A stretch of DNA of 50,377 bases, taken from Chara braunii (taxonomy: Eukaryota; Streptophyta; Charophyceae; Charales; Characeae). The stretch spans positions 949,096-999,472 of the forward strand of contig BFEA01000452.1 in assembly GCA_003427395.1 (NCBI GenBank). The letters are read 5' to 3'. Below the pieces are notes generated by a model. It saw nothing but the letters and a program-made list of their open reading frames with translations. It made no database searches and was not told the origin of the DNA. A program made the translations under genes and the position numbers. Shown here piece by piece: positions 30,968 through 41,991 of the stretch. Numbering within the stretch: the stretch's first letter is position 1; the number at the start of each line of letters is the position of its first letter.

Positions 30968-32039
30968 ATTTGGTCGGGGCAACTCCCGTGGCCACTGGTG
31001 CAGCTCGAACGACGATGGGAGGCGCCGATCGCATCAAGGATTTCATTCCAGTGTTGTGCTTGCGCTGCTCTTTCTTGCTTGCCTGCATTAGATTAACTAA
31101 CATTCGTGTTAGTTCTAAGATTGCGCTTGAGTCAATTGGCGTAGTAGTCGTGTCAGGAGGAGGCGTAGGTGCGATCATTATGGGCGGTCTTGGGGCTGCG
31201 TCTGTCATCAGTCTTTTAACTCCAACTTGTTCTAAATACGTAACGAGGCCGGAGACAAAGCCCATGTTCTCAAATTTGTTTTGGAGCGAGACAAACTCTG
31301 CTTTCGCCCTAACCAATTCCGAGGAATCTCCCTCCTTAGCGTGACCTTCTCCTTCTAGGAAGCTAGCGGCAAAATTCCGTCCCATCTCTTCTGCTCCGTC
31401 CATGATCTGTTGTATGACGTGATTGATGGGCGAAAATTGCTTTGACAATTTGGCCCGCATTGCACGACTTTGAAGTCCGTCGATGAATAAATCCCTTCCG
31501 ACTTTTTCGTCTCTTTTGGACTTGATGAACAACCTGTAGAACCTACTGTGATATTCTGTGACGGAGTCAAGGGGTTTCTGGACTCGAACTTTGATCATAA
31601 AGAATGCTTGTTCGGGATGTATATAATCGAATCGGTGTAAGAAGTCCCTCTCGAAGGTCGGGGCCACCCAAGCGTAGGTGTTGAACCGATGATGCGTATC
31701 CCAGTCCAACAAGGCTGGGATATTAATCCTGGCTTCATCATTGTCATACTGTTGAGCACGCAGCGTAGCTAGCCATGCCCCAACCAAGTGATGTGCGAGA
31801 TCGAAGAGATACAAATCGGGTGGGGCTGCAGGTGCTCGAACTTGGACTGGTTGCGCGGGGATAGGTGCCCCGCCTTGCTGTACATTAACATTTTGTGCTT
31901 GGTTAGCGTTCATATTGGCAACATGTCGTCCTGCCGATCTACTTCGAGTTATTATCGGATTGCGCCTGGGCGCGTTTCTCTGCCTAGGACATTCTCGGTT
32001 TAGGCTCGTCCGATCGGCTGGCCTAGGGGGCTCACTCAC
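30966..32039 (-). CDS. gag: Element X gag
   Basis: A 357-residue open frame from Met at 32039. After a basic, low-complexity N-terminus (~75 residues) comes a capsid-like region, LVGAWLATLRAQQYDN, then HRFNTYAWVAPTFERDFLHR, QKPLDSVTEYHSRFYRLF and DLFIDGLQSRAMRAKL. This is the familiar pattern of retrotransposon gag (W..L, F..F....F, L..Y...F, F..GL). A coiled-coil-like ELVRAKAEFVSLQNKFENMG segment and a Pro/Thr-rich tail follow. The zinc knuckle lies in the next frame (30781-30967). Gag would form the particle that packages element RNA. The frame is uninterrupted, in contrast to Y and Z. Confidence 0.8.
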   Translation of the reverse strand: MSEPPRPADRTSLNRECPRQRNAPRRNPIITRSRSAGRHVANMNANQAQNVNVQQGGAPIPAQPVQVRAPAAPPDLYLFDLAHHLVGAWLATLRAQQYDNDEARINIPALLDWDTHHRFNTYAWVAPTFERDFLHRFDYIHPEQAFFMIKVRVQKPLDSVTEYHSRFYRLFIKSKRDEKVGRDLFIDGLQSRAMRAKLSKQFSPINHVIQQIMDGAEEMGRNFAASFLEGEGHAKEGDSSELVRAKAEFVSLQNKFENMGFVSGLVTYLEQVGVKRLMTDAAPRPPIMIAPTPPPDTTTTPIDSSAILELTRMLVNLMQASKKEQRKHNTGMKSLMRSAPPIVVRAAPVATGVAPTK

Positions 32040-33840
32040 TTATCATGCACATACACTTCGGTAGTAGTGCATTTTTACTTAGTTTAGCGGTAAATTAATT
32101 CGTTCTTGCTCATCTTATCCAAAAAATTAACTCGAGGTCATCCACGAGCTTGGAGACTTACTCGTTGGATGCTATGACGGCGACGAGCACAAAGCCTCCT
32201 TGTATCTCAATTGACCTTTTCGGGAAGTCAATCCTCTCCTCGTCTGTAATCAAGTGAGCTAACTCCTTCCTTAAGATCTTCGTCCTCTCCCCGCCATTTC
32301 ACGAATCTTCCTTCCTCCTTTCTTTCTTGCCGTTTTCTCTCGCGTTACCCCTCCTCTCTTTGCTACCCCTGCCTTCTCTCTTCCCTCTTCTTCCGTTTTT
32401 TTCGCTTTTTGCTGGTCTTTTCTCCTCCAACTCACTTTTTTCTCTTCGTGTTCTCACTTGTCCGTTTTGATCTGGCTTGCTAGTATTCGCTTTGCTTCAC
32501 ACAGCCTGATCGCCCTTGCTAGGCTTGCTTGGGATCAGGATTTTCTCCGGTCTCTCAACCGGGTGAGTTTCTCTTCCTCACCTTTTACTCCTCCCCTTCC
32601 TGCTTCTCCCTTCCTTTTACTTGGACTTCCTTTCGCAGTCAGATGCAACATATACGAGAGTGTACTGTGTTCGAGGGATGATTATCATCCCTTTCTCACT
32701 GTACTTAGTCTGTTCCCTTTGTCTTCTCTACCTCGAGTTCTCGTTCGCGATTACAATCCCGTCTTCCTCAATATTCGTTCTCGCTTTACCCACTCGGTCC
32801 TTCTTCTCGTATGCCTTTCCTTCGTTCCACTTATTGCCTTTGCTTTCCTACATTATCTCCTTCCTACTCATGCTTGATCCTCCTGAGTCCGCTTATTCTC
32901 CCTATGGTTTCACTTGCTCTCCCTACTCCAATCCTATCTTGATAATATATGTATAGATGTTGTCTTTCCCGTCAAATACTTCCTTGCTGATGGTGCATTG
33001 TGCTCGAGAGGATGGCTGCCCTTCCTTCTTTCCCATGTGTGTAACCCCTCAACAATCTTTTCCCTACTTCTTTCCAAGCTCCCTTACTACTTTGTTCAGC
33101 GATTCCAAGTCTGTCCCTTTTCGTATTCTCGATCGCCCGGGCTTGCACTACCGATCCTGGTTGTACTCGTACTCGTGTCTGTTCCCCAGCTGGCAGTGCC
33201 AACTCTCTCTTTCGCTTGCGTTCTCAGCTTTTGCCCGAGTTCTCCCGTCTCCCGACTTCCTTCCTTGAGCAAGTGAGCGCCTCCTTACTCCTTCACTCAC
33301 TCCTTTCTCCCAATCATATTTAACTGCGTACTACTTCCTCTACCTTGATTCGTTTTGCCCGCACATGCTGCCCGTTCTCCTTCCAACTCTTTTTCCGTTT
33401 CCTAGGTTCTCATTCGAACCGTGAGAGTTTTCCCACTCACTTCCCGATTACGAGATTGTTCAACTTTTACACACTCATTTTGCCTCCTCGCCTACCCTCA
33501 AGATCGCACCTCCATTACCTGCCCTCACACTCATAATTTTTTATTTTTCTCCCTCCTTGCACATATTCTTCCTAATGAAACTCACGTCGAAACAACTCTA
33601 AGTTAGGATCAACTTTCCTGCGTTCGGTTGGTTGTAGGTGTGAGAATGAACATATCCTTTACCTCATGCAAGTTCATTGCCTGTATGAAAACAAGAACGA
33701 GGGAGCACTATCGGCTTCACCCTTTTTGTACCACTTTCCCCGCTGTGCCACTGACTAACATCTTGGTAAGTTAGGAGCGGATCTTAAAGAAGCGGTACCT
33801 GATTGGAAATTTGAACTTCTGGGATCAGGAAAACCCCTTG
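32040..33840. other. Pyrimidine-rich region upstream of element X gag
   Basis: The plus strand is strongly C+T rich from about 32280 to 33560. This gives spurious long open frames rich in Ser, Leu and Phe. It lies where the 5' LTR and leader of minus-strand element X should be. I could not find a primer-binding site or a second LTR copy to define it. Confidence 0.45.
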
Positions 33841-34440
33841 TGTCAACTGCAAAGTAGCGTATGACAACTATTTATCGTGTTTCCCTGTCTTTTGTGCCGC
33901 TGTGTCGCCCTTCCTATGATATCACCGGTAGTCCTGATCAACTTATGCAGTTGACTGTTCGAACTTTTAGGTCGGGTAGCGTGGCGGTCAAATCTCTTCT
34001 CATTCAGACTTGCGGAGAGTAAGAATCGCCTAACATCCTTCCTTGTCCTATTATGTCTTAATGAGGTTGACCATGAGCAAGATTTCGAGTGCCACCAGCT
34101 CCATGTCTGACACCCTCTGTTCTGACTTCTTCCCACTTTGCCTACTACCGCCTTCTTGGTCTTAATGGTTGGGCGCCATCATATAAAGATTTCAAGATGT
34201 TGTCGAGCTTTAAAACCAACAGTTCAAGTTAACTTCTGACTATTCCGCCGCCCCCCCCCCCCCCCCCCCCNTCTGCTTGCCGGGTTGGGTCAGCGGAGGA
34301 GCCCACCAGGGCGAGCGGGGGCACTCTCGGAAGGCCGAAAGGTAAAACTCTGAGAGTGAGTGAGGAAGGGGTGTCGACAAGGGTCTTTAGGAGAGATCCT
34401 TTTTTCTTGTCTTTTTTTTTTTAGGCTTGACTTGACATCT
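33841..34440. other. Unassigned sequence with a poly-C tract
   Basis: I recognise no gene. A 20-base C run at 34251-34270 ends in an ambiguous base, a likely assembly-limited homopolymer. A GTAAAA donor-like site at ~34340 followed by a long pyrimidine tract and TTAG and GCAG acceptor-like sites before 34450 could outline a ~110-bp plus-strand intron. Confidence 0.35.
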
Positions 34441-34461
34441 GTTTTGCAGGTACCGTACAGC

Positions 34462-34566
34462 CAGATGAAGACAACGGGGTTTGGTATGACCCGATAGTGA
34501 GCGGCACAGAGCCGGCAGATGAAGACAACGAGGTTTGGTATGACCAGACAGTGAGTGACACAGTAT
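34462..34566. repeat. 54-bp tandem duplication, open on both strands
   Basis: Two units with a period of 54 bp (starting at 34462 and 34516), which is 18 codons. The plus strand reads DEDNGVWYDPIVSGTEPA then DEDNEVWYDQTVSDT before a TGA. The minus strand reads SLSGHTKPRCLHL twice. Changes between the units are mostly at third codon positions on the minus reading, but only a handful exist, so the coding strand is undecided. Confidence 0.6.
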
Positions 34567-35498
34567 GAAGGATTTTTTTTGAATGGAATGTTTTTTCAAC
34601 TTTCATTCCTCGTGGGAATTTTTCTGTTAATGATCACCCAAAGGATAGTCAGTCGATCCAATCCAACTGATTGCGAACATGGCCTCGTGCACATACGTGT
34701 AAGCTCGACCAAAAAGAGCGTCGCCTACACGCGTGTCTGCAAGACCCACGATCGAATCCATGTCTAAACTTACAAATTTTCGACAGCATGGATGATGGGA
34801 CTCCCTTCCATGTCATGGATCGGGAAAGCCTGAGACATCGACGATTCTGAGAATACTGGGAGTGAAAAAACGTCTGTCTTCTCGCACGACCCAGACACAA
34901 TCTTCCGAAATTCCCCTTTCGAACTGGAAACAAATATGTTTGTGAGTGGGACATTGAACGGGCCTTAAGCGCAATCCCTTTTCCCTCCCAATTCCCCAGC
35001 TCACACGCAAGCCACGTCATCCCCGAGCCCGGCGTTATCATCATTGAGACTGACTTCCCTCCCTATCGCCTCGTGTTGCCCTTCCACTGCCTGACAGCGG
35101 CCCCGTGGCACGCGCTCGCCCCTTACTGGCCTCGAACCCCATGCTCTGAGTGCCAGCAGGACAGCGAGTACTGAGCCGCGGGGTTCGTTCGACGAACCCG
35201 GACTGAGGCCGAGCAGCGAGCACACAGCCTACGCCTGAGGCTTGCTTCGTCGGACCCCGAGGCTTGTCGCGAGCGATGCCAGCGGTTAATTAGGCAACGC
35301 AACACGCATAGCATTCCGCCGGTTCATCAAATCCGAGCGTGGCCCTGACAACGAAATTCGTGGGGATGGTGATGACATCCCCCAAGACATAAAAGTCAGA
35401 CGCGACCTGCGCTTGCTATATCACGCAACTATCCCTGAGACTTGCCACAAGAGATTTCAGTTCCGACCTAGAACTCCACCCCCACTATCCTAAAATCC
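34567..35498. other. Unassigned, partly coding-like sequence
   Basis: No complete gene is visible. A plus-strand frame near 35318-35480 reads RRFIKSERGPDNEIRGDG then DIPQDIKVRRDLRLLYHA and looks coding-like. It could be an earlier part of the recombinase found at 35499-35873, in another frame. Confidence 0.3.
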
Positions 35499-35873
35499 TT
35501 GGCACACCCCTTTTCGCACTTCCGGGCCCTCATCCCACTGGCCCACTGGGTGTGCGGTTGGGCATTACAGCTACACGAAAACGGAGCGGAGAGGAAAGTC
35601 GGTGGTGATAAACCTCGAGAAACCCTCAGGCGAAGTGATACCTTCTTGAAATTGTACCAGGAGATGAGCGAAAGTTACTGTCGTTTCGGTGAAAGTCTTC
35701 AAACTGGCTCCATCTTTTGTGGCCGACGGTCTCGAGAGGCCTTAATTGTGAATGCCTTCAAGAGATGTCTGCGAACTTGGTTTAAGCGGGCTGGTTTGGA
35801 AGGCTTGAGTAGCAGCCATAGTTTTCGAGTTGGTGAAGTTCGTGAGGGGGGCATCCGTCGGGGTTGGATTTGA
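35499..35873 (+). pseudogene. Tyrosine recombinase C-terminal fragment
   Basis: The last ~80 residues resemble the catalytic end of a tyrosine recombinase: GSIFCGRRSREALIVNAFKR, then CLRTWFKRAGLEGLSS, then HSFRVG. The H-x-F-R / H-S-F-R-x-G box is the conserved His-Arg pair of this fold, and the pattern L-F-x-R-x-G-x-x-L-T-x-x-x-F upstream fits. The catalytic Tyr segment expected ~30 residues further on is missing: the frame leaves homology at GEVREGG and enters the GTGAGGGGGGCATCCGT repeat (two copies near 35841 and 35947). Such enzymes occur in DIRS-like and Crypton-type eukaryotic elements as well as phages. The fragment cannot be assigned to one of these. The N-terminal ~40 residues of the open frame are probably not part of the domain. 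Confidence 0.5.
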
Positions 35874-35969
35874 GAGGAAATGCTTACTGAAGGTTCTTGG
35901 AAGACTTTCTCGTCCTTCATCCGATATGGCTATGGCTGTCATACTCGTGAGGGGGGCATCCGTACGGCC

Positions 35970-36485
35970 CGTGAGTACGGACGGACGGACGGTCGTACAG
36001 GCGTACAGATGGTCTCCGTTCGAACGTGGCAGGGCCCGGTGTGAGGGGGAGGGGGGGGGGGGTGACCCCAGGGATGGTATGGGGCCAACGTTCACGTCCC
36101 TAATTTTTTTTTAAATTAAGAAAAGAAAAAGTGGCATAAGGAAAAAAAAAGAAAAAAGACACGTGGCGACATACACAGCTTCTCCCATAAGTACTCCTCT
36201 GTCGCATCATCGCATTGCCTGAGATCCTCCCCTTCCCCCCCCTTTTTTTTTTTCCCCCCCCCCCCCCCCCCCCCCTCCCCCTTTTTGACCTTTTTGGTCC
36301 AATGTCGCCCCCCGTACGTCGTACGAGGGATCTTTGTACGACACGTGTGTATGGACGGACGGACGGTCGTACAGGCGTACTGATGGTCTCCGTGTGAATG
36401 TGCCAGGGCCCGGTGTGTGTGTGGGGGGGGGTGAACCCTAGGGATGGTAGGGGGGGTCTCAACGTTCACGTTAGTAATTTTTTTT
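35970..36485. repeat. Duplicated ~370-bp block
   Basis: The first copy, from GGACGGACGGTCGTACAGGC (~35979) to CTAATTTTTTTTTAAATTAA (~36120), recurs from ~36353 to ~36492 in the same order, including GATGGTCTCCG, CAGGGCCCGGTGTG, a G run, AGGGATGGTA and ACGTTCACGT. Between them lie poly-A, poly-T and poly-C runs. Confidence 0.75.
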
Positions 36486-36594
36486 TAAATTAAGAATTTG
36501 TTTTGTGGTGGTAAAAGGAGAAAAGAAAAAAACCAAAATCGAATGAATCTACCGCTAGAACATGGAAATATACATTGTCACTTTTAATTTTGTT

Positions 36595-36652
36595 TTGTGT
36601 GTGCGTGTGTGTGTGTGTGTGTTCGCGGGGGGGAGGCGACCCACCCACTTCT

Positions 36653-36683
<31 letters not shown>

Positions 36684-36917
36684 TAAAAAAAAAACAAAAA
36701 AAATAATTAAGAAAAGGCCGCGATCGTTTGTGTGTGTGTGTGTGTGTGTGTGTTCGTGGGGGGAAGGCGACCCCCCCACTGATAATCAATCAATCAATCA
36801 ACCTATCTTTCTTTGGAATGAATTTTTTTTTCATTTTTTTTCATTTTTTCTTTTTTACGATCAATCAATCAATCAATAAATCAATTAATCAAAATCAACC
36901 AATCAATCAATCAAACA

Positions 36918-36970
<53 letters not shown>

Positions 36971-37060
36971 CCAATTAATCAATCAATCATTTTTTTTTAT
37001 TTTTTTTTTACACCCGGAATAAAATTTTATTTTATTTATTTATTTATTTTTTTTTTTAAT
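36595..37060. repeat. Compound microsatellites, (GT)n - G-rich core - (AATC)n
   Basis: Two copies of a cassette (from ~36597 and ~36728), each with a GTGTGTG run, then a TTCGCGGGGGGGAGGCGACC-type core, then an AATC run. More AATC repeats follow at ~36860-36990, then poly-T and TTTA repeats. The reverse-complement version of the cassette occurs at 48010-48590. The long Ile-Asn-Gln-Ser open frames here are artefacts of the repeat. Confidence 0.85.
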
Positions 37061-37680
37061 GGGGAGGGGTACCCCCCGACATCTGACCCCCCCCGGCTTG
37101 TCCACCCCCTCAACACCCCTTTGGAAGGCCATGTACGGAGGGCCCAAAGTCCTTACGTACCGGCCGTACGGGCGCCGAGGGCCCATATGTACGCTCGTAT
37201 GGGAGTACGGATGGGCCGTCCCCGTACAGGGTGACAACACTATTGTGGTCAGGTGCGGCTCAACATGTTTGCGCCGTCGTTTAACTCAAGTCTGACTATT
37301 TCTTACTTTTAACTTTCCATCGATCGATCGTTTCGACTCATGTGGTCGAAGGGTTTTCAGCATATCACGCGGAGGTGCGTGCTGACTATCTCGCATTCGA
37401 CCGTTCTTCCCTTTTTTGTTCCGTAAGTGAGCCTACTCTGCTTAGGCGGTTGGAGGGGGTATCTTTATTCATTTTTAGCATATGACGTGTTTGTGCTCGT
37501 TGTCATATGAATGATTCATTTGGTATATAAGTTATGGACTACCAGATTGGTTTATTTTGTTTACGATCCATCAACTTTCTTTGGTGAGGATATCTAGTTC
37601 AAGTCATTCTCATGACTGCGTGCATCGTTCATTTTTGTCCGGTACCATTATGGCGACCGGTGTCATGGTTATGTTATTTG
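37061..37680. other. Unassigned sequence
   Basis: GTAC- and CGTACGG-rich motifs at 37130-37225 (for example CCGGCCGTACGGGCG) resemble those in the 35970-36400 block. The rest shows no gene that I recognise. Confidence 0.4.
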
Positions 37681-37694
37681 TGAAAATGAGGGCA

Positions 37695-37714
37695 AATACC
37701 CTTGTAAGGGTATT
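37695..37714. repeat. Terminal palindrome, copy 3
   Basis: AATACCCTT, GT, AAGGGTATT with flanks ATTTGTGAAAATGAGGGCA and AGCCTCGACAATG, matching the flanks of copies 1 and 2 loosely. No unit A/B/C sequence was recognised next to it. Confidence 0.7.
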
Positions 37715-37904
37715 AGCCTCGACAATGTAAGGCATAATTTTTTCCCTTTCTAACCACTTTGAGCATTGGTTCCATAATGTAAGGCAAGGTTGCTAGTGCC
37801 CCAAATAGTGGACGTGGAGGCGTTGTTCGGGCAAAACAAGGGACATGAGACAAGACTCTGAATGTCCTAAACAAGGGATATAAAACATAGTTTTTTCCCT
37901 TTGT

Positions 37905-38525
37905 TTATAAGCTATGGAGCATCATGCTTGCCAATCATCGTGTTCAACACGATGATCCAAAAGATACCAATACCCCTGCAATAACTCGTCACTCATCGAC
38001 GACTCAAGTAAATTAAACACCCACACTCCTATTAAGATCCAACCCAACCAGACCCCTCATGAGCCAAACCAACAAGACCCCTATTGAGCCCGAATTTTCT
38101 TGGGAGAAATTTGGGGTTTATTATTGCTCTATGCTTGGCAATGATCGTGTTCAACACGATGATCCACAACGTACAAACACCCCCATTAAATTCGACATAC
38201 ACACCTTCGTGAACATCAACAAATTGAGAAAACACCTCACAACCTTAAAGGTTTGGCACCTCGATTCTTTCCCTTTATTTAGAAGCTATGGAAGAACGCA
38301 CTTGCCAGTCATCGTGAGCAACACAATGAGTGACAGGTTACCTATACCACTACACTAACTCGTCACTCATTGACGCCCAACACCCACACCCCCATCGAGA
38401 TCCAAACCGACAAGATGCCCCTTGAGCCTGAACTTTCGTGGAAGAAATTGGAGGTTTATTTATAAGGCATGGATCATCATGCTTGATAATCATCGTGTCC
38501 AACATGATGATGCACAGTGAAAAAC
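37905..38525. repeat. ~200-bp units with an ATCATCGTGTT palindrome
   Basis: Four diverged units share TTTATAAGCTATGGA, CATGCTTG and a palindrome: 37934-37956 (ATCATCGTGTT, C, AACACGATGAT, perfect), 38144-38160 (ATCGTGTT, C, AACACGAT), ~38308-38330 (degenerate) and 38489-38511 (two substitutions). A GGTTTGGCACCTCGAT block recurs at ~38251 and ~38627. Open frames here are short and not conserved. Confidence 0.75.
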
Positions 38526-38879
38526 CATCCCTCTATCCACTCCTCACACACCAAAGCCCTTATTAAACCCAACATACACTCCCAGGTCGACATTGATGAA
38601 CAAAGAAAATGCTTCACATATCTGAAGGTTTGGCACCTCGATAGCGCTCTTCGTCGTTTCTCTCGTATATGGACAAACACCTCTGAAGTTGGCCGACAAG
38701 AAATGCATGACCCAGAATTGTCACAGCGGATAAGCGTGAGAGTGACCCTATATCGACCAACCAGTGTACAATTACGTGATGTCCTCAACAATTGTGTCTA
38801 GCACAACACACTTCTATGTACCTGTCGACCCGTAGCAACAACCCTCAAAATGTGCAAAACAGGCGGTTGTTCGTGGCCA

Positions 38880-39720
38880 GCATCGCCAAAAGCAATACTA
38901 TAGGGATAGTGTTAGACTGCGGTTGTCGTAGATAAAGGCTGCCTCTGAATGTGGCTGCCGTAGTCGACGACTGCATCAGACAGGTTAGACATATGCTTCC
39001 TTAGACGACGAGTGCCTTCGAAATCGGCTGCCGTAGAATGTGGTCGCCTTAGTCGGCAACTGTGTTAGACAGGTTACTCAGCGGCTGCAGTGGAATGATG
39101 GCTACCTTAGTCGGCTACCTTAGTCGGCGGCTGCCTTAAACGAACCAGTGCAGATTAGTAACATACCTGCTGGCCCAGACTGTAGCTGCCTCAGATGAGT
39201 GTTGACTAGGATGACGTCACCTGCAGACCTAGATGACGACTCCCTTAGATGGGTGTTGGCCAGGAAGGCGTATGCCTCAGACACGGGCGCAACACACATC
39301 TACATAGCCTTGTACCCACAACGACAAAACGCGGAAGCTTCCAAACAGCCATTTGTACGCAATCCTCATCACTAAAAAGCAGTACTATAGGTTTAGTATC
39401 AGACGGTGACTGTCTTAGACGATTGCGGCCTTAGTCGCCGACCACCTCAGACAATGCTTGCCAAACCACTATTGTTGCCTTAGTTGGCAGGCCCCTCATT
39501 TGAATAGCGAGAGGGATGAGCAACTGCCAAATAGTCGGATGTTTGTGGTCTTCCTCACCCGAAACATTAATACAAATTTTTAGAGGGTCACTGTCTCAGA
39601 GGACAACCGGTTTAGATGAACTAGTACAGGAAAATGTTAGATGCTGGCCCAGAGGATGGCTGCCTTAGACGTCTGCTGCATGGATGATATCTGTTCCGGA
39701 CACCGCCTCCCGATGGTTTT
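38880..39720. repeat. Degenerate GGCTGCCTTAGTCGGC repeats
   Basis: Many imperfect copies of a ~20-bp motif, GGCTGCCTTAGACGG or close, at irregular spacing, for example at ~39092-39136 where three follow each other. Confidence 0.6.
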
Positions 39721-39779
39721 AGGGTCTTCCCCACGCGATCGGTGAAATGTCCTTATGTCGGCAAAGGGCATCTACATTA

Positions 39780-40960
39780 CCACACGAAAGGTCCTCAGTC
39801 GCTATGTTGAATACGACAACCCAAGGCCACCATTGAATGAAACAATGTTCTAGGGTCTTCAGAGTTGTCGTGTTGAACAGTGAACACGACGACCTAGAAG
39901 GGTGACCGATACACGGGCGACATCTTCCCATTTCTTCGGCGACCGTCGACTGTTGTGCTCAACACGACAACTCTCAAGACGTCATTCTTCGACAGGAACA
40001 TGTCAACAAATATCCACCTTGACTATCTTGTTTGCGATGACGACTGCTGAATCACAAGGTCTCAATCTTCTGTTGTTCTTGGCAGGCTCTTGGTTATCTC
40101 AGAGTAGTTAACATTCACGTTCGTTGTGAACGATGGTGTTGAACATGACAAGTTCGGTTTCTGCAGTTCAAGGACCGGCTTCGGCTGCCTCAGTCTAGGT
40201 ATTTTCAATCGACTATCTACTTATCTGAGAATTAAATCCAAATTGAAGTTGTCTTCTCGGACACGATACAACCTTATGAAGTTGTCGTGCTTAATGAGTC
40301 ATGTTCGACACGATCTTGGCAAGCGCTTTGGTTGTCTTCTCGGACACAATTCAACCTTATGAAGTTGTCGTGCTTAATGAGTCATGTTCGACACGATCTT
40401 GGCAGGCGCTTTGGTTGTCTTCTCGGACACGATACAACCTTATGAAGTTGTCGTGCTTAATGAGTCATGTTCGACACGATTGCGCAAAGTGCCAACCCGT
40501 TTTGGATTATCATGTTGAACAAGGTCATGCTCGATGGGTTGTCGTGTTAAACACAATCATGTTCATCACGATGTTGACAGGCGCTTTGGTTGTCTTCTAG
40601 GACACGATACAATCGAGTCATGTTTGACACGATTGCTTAAAGTGCCATCCGTTTTGGATTATTGTGTTGAACAAGGTCATGCTCGACGCATGACCAAAAA
40701 AATACCTGCTGGGAGGCAGTGGCTTTGGTTATCGTGTTCGATTCGACAACCAAAGGCATGTGATGATCGTGTTAGACACGATAACCAAAACCCTTACCAT
40801 AATCGTGTTCAATACAACAACCAAGGACTTGCCTTTCAGCGAACACTTCGTTTGTCGTGTGTCAAATACGATGGTGTTAAACACGACAATCCAAGGAGGA
40901 AGGGCGCTTTGCAAGATCGTGTCGAGAGAGGAAGTCAAAGGTGCTAACTGATATAATGGA
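39780..40960. repeat. Cluster of GTCGTGTT-AACACGAC palindromes
   Basis: At least ten full or half copies of TTGTCGTGTTNAACACGAC, including ~39864-39893, ~39951-39972, ~40540-40556, ~40765-40781, ~40796-40818 and ~40853-40892. Some are perfect, others differ by a few bases. They are the same family as the palindromes at 37934 and 38144. Confidence 0.7.
40248..40495. repeat. 83-bp tandem repeat, about three copies
   Basis: Copies begin GTTGTCTTCTCGGACAC at 40248, 40331 and 40414, almost identical. Each contains GAAGTTGTCGTGCTTAATG and TCATGTTCGACACGA. A partial fourth copy lies near 40586, and a longer CGTTTTGGATTAT block recurs at ~40498 and ~40650. Confidence 0.9.
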
Positions 40961-41142
40961 GAATAATTTTGCACCACCAAAGTGAAAAATGGCAGGCATG
41001 GAGCGGAAGAAGAAAACCGTGTATGAAGGAGTGGAGGGAGCCGAAGGCCGCCACCCCCCTGAGTGCCCTCAGCACCGCCATCGACTTCCCTTCATCCCCC
41101 CCCCAACCCCCAACTTCGCTAGGAGAGTCGGCGCAACAACGT

Positions 41143-41343
41143 AGACCCTACCCCATGAACCCGCTCCCCAAATTGGTAGTGCATGGATGCATAGCATCAC
41201 CAGGGGCGACAGGAACACCTAACAATCTCAAATATAAACCATTGTGGTTTATATTTGGGATTGTTGGAGGTTCCCATCTCCCCCGACCATGCTATGCATC
41301 CACGCACCGCCAGTTTGGGGAGCGGGTCAATACGGTTGGGTCT
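41143..41343. mobile_element. Foldback (MITE-like) element
   Basis: Two ~100-bp arms at about 80% identity meet at ~41243: AACAATCTCAAATATAAACC on the left mirrors GGTTTATATTTGGGATTGTT on the right. GTGCATGGATGCATAGCAT mirrors ATGCTATGCATCCACGCAC, and ACCCGCTCCCCAAA mirrors TTTGGGGAGCGGGT. No open frame and no clear target duplication. The RNA of either strand would fold into one long hairpin. Confidence 0.75.
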
Positions 41344-41991
41344 CGTATTATTTGGGAGGGTTGGCGGGCTGGGTGCACGGGAGGGAAGGAAGGTTTAACA
41401 ATTTTTTTTTTTTTGTGAGTGGTATCACTCGCATAGTATTGGGTGAAGTTATTTTTTAATAGTTGATATTTTTGTTTTTTTGTTTTTAGTTTTTGGTTTT
41501 TTTTTTTTTGAGTTCTACATTTCAAACGTCCTCCTCCATTTATTCATTTATTCAACAATTCAACCATTCATACATTTCGAAGTTGGATTTGTGAGAGGGC
41601 ACGAGTTTGTTGATGCATACATCTATCCATTTGTCCCTCCATTCATGTAGACAACAGACACAAGCTGACACATTGGTTATATAAAACACAATATGAAAAA
41701 AGTGATGAAAAACATAATAAAAGCACATGCAACACTCATCATCCAAAAGACAGAAACACCGCAAATGTGAGAGGCTGTCGAAGCGAAACTTGAATGTGAA
41801 TGTAGTGTGGATGGTGGAAAAAATATCTCACCCACACTGTCGAAGACCCACCCTGCTGCCCATCTTTTTGTATCGCATGGAAAAATGTGTGAACTGCAAC
41901 ACAACCACTGACCAACCAGTTCACTAGAATACAACATCACGAAACACTCCGTCAGTTATAAAGAAATATGAAGTAAAGAAGATAAAAAAAG
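41344..41991. other. Unassigned AT-rich sequence
   Basis: Several T runs and short ATTCA repeats near 41530-41580. I recognise no gene. Confidence 0.4.

Noticed and set aside
32458-33276. Several long plus-strand frames rich in Ser, Leu, Phe
   Set aside because: They follow from strong C+T bias. There is no domain, and overlapping frames are equally open.
36728-37234. Long Ile-Asn-Gln-Ser-rich open frame (also 47990-48312)
   Set aside because: It is a translation of the AATC microsatellite. A repeat without stops in some frames gives long frames automatically.
38059-38801. Plus-strand frames of 94-99 aa in the palindrome region
   Set aside because: They arise from two copies of the same ~200-bp repeat and do not stay in frame in the other copies.
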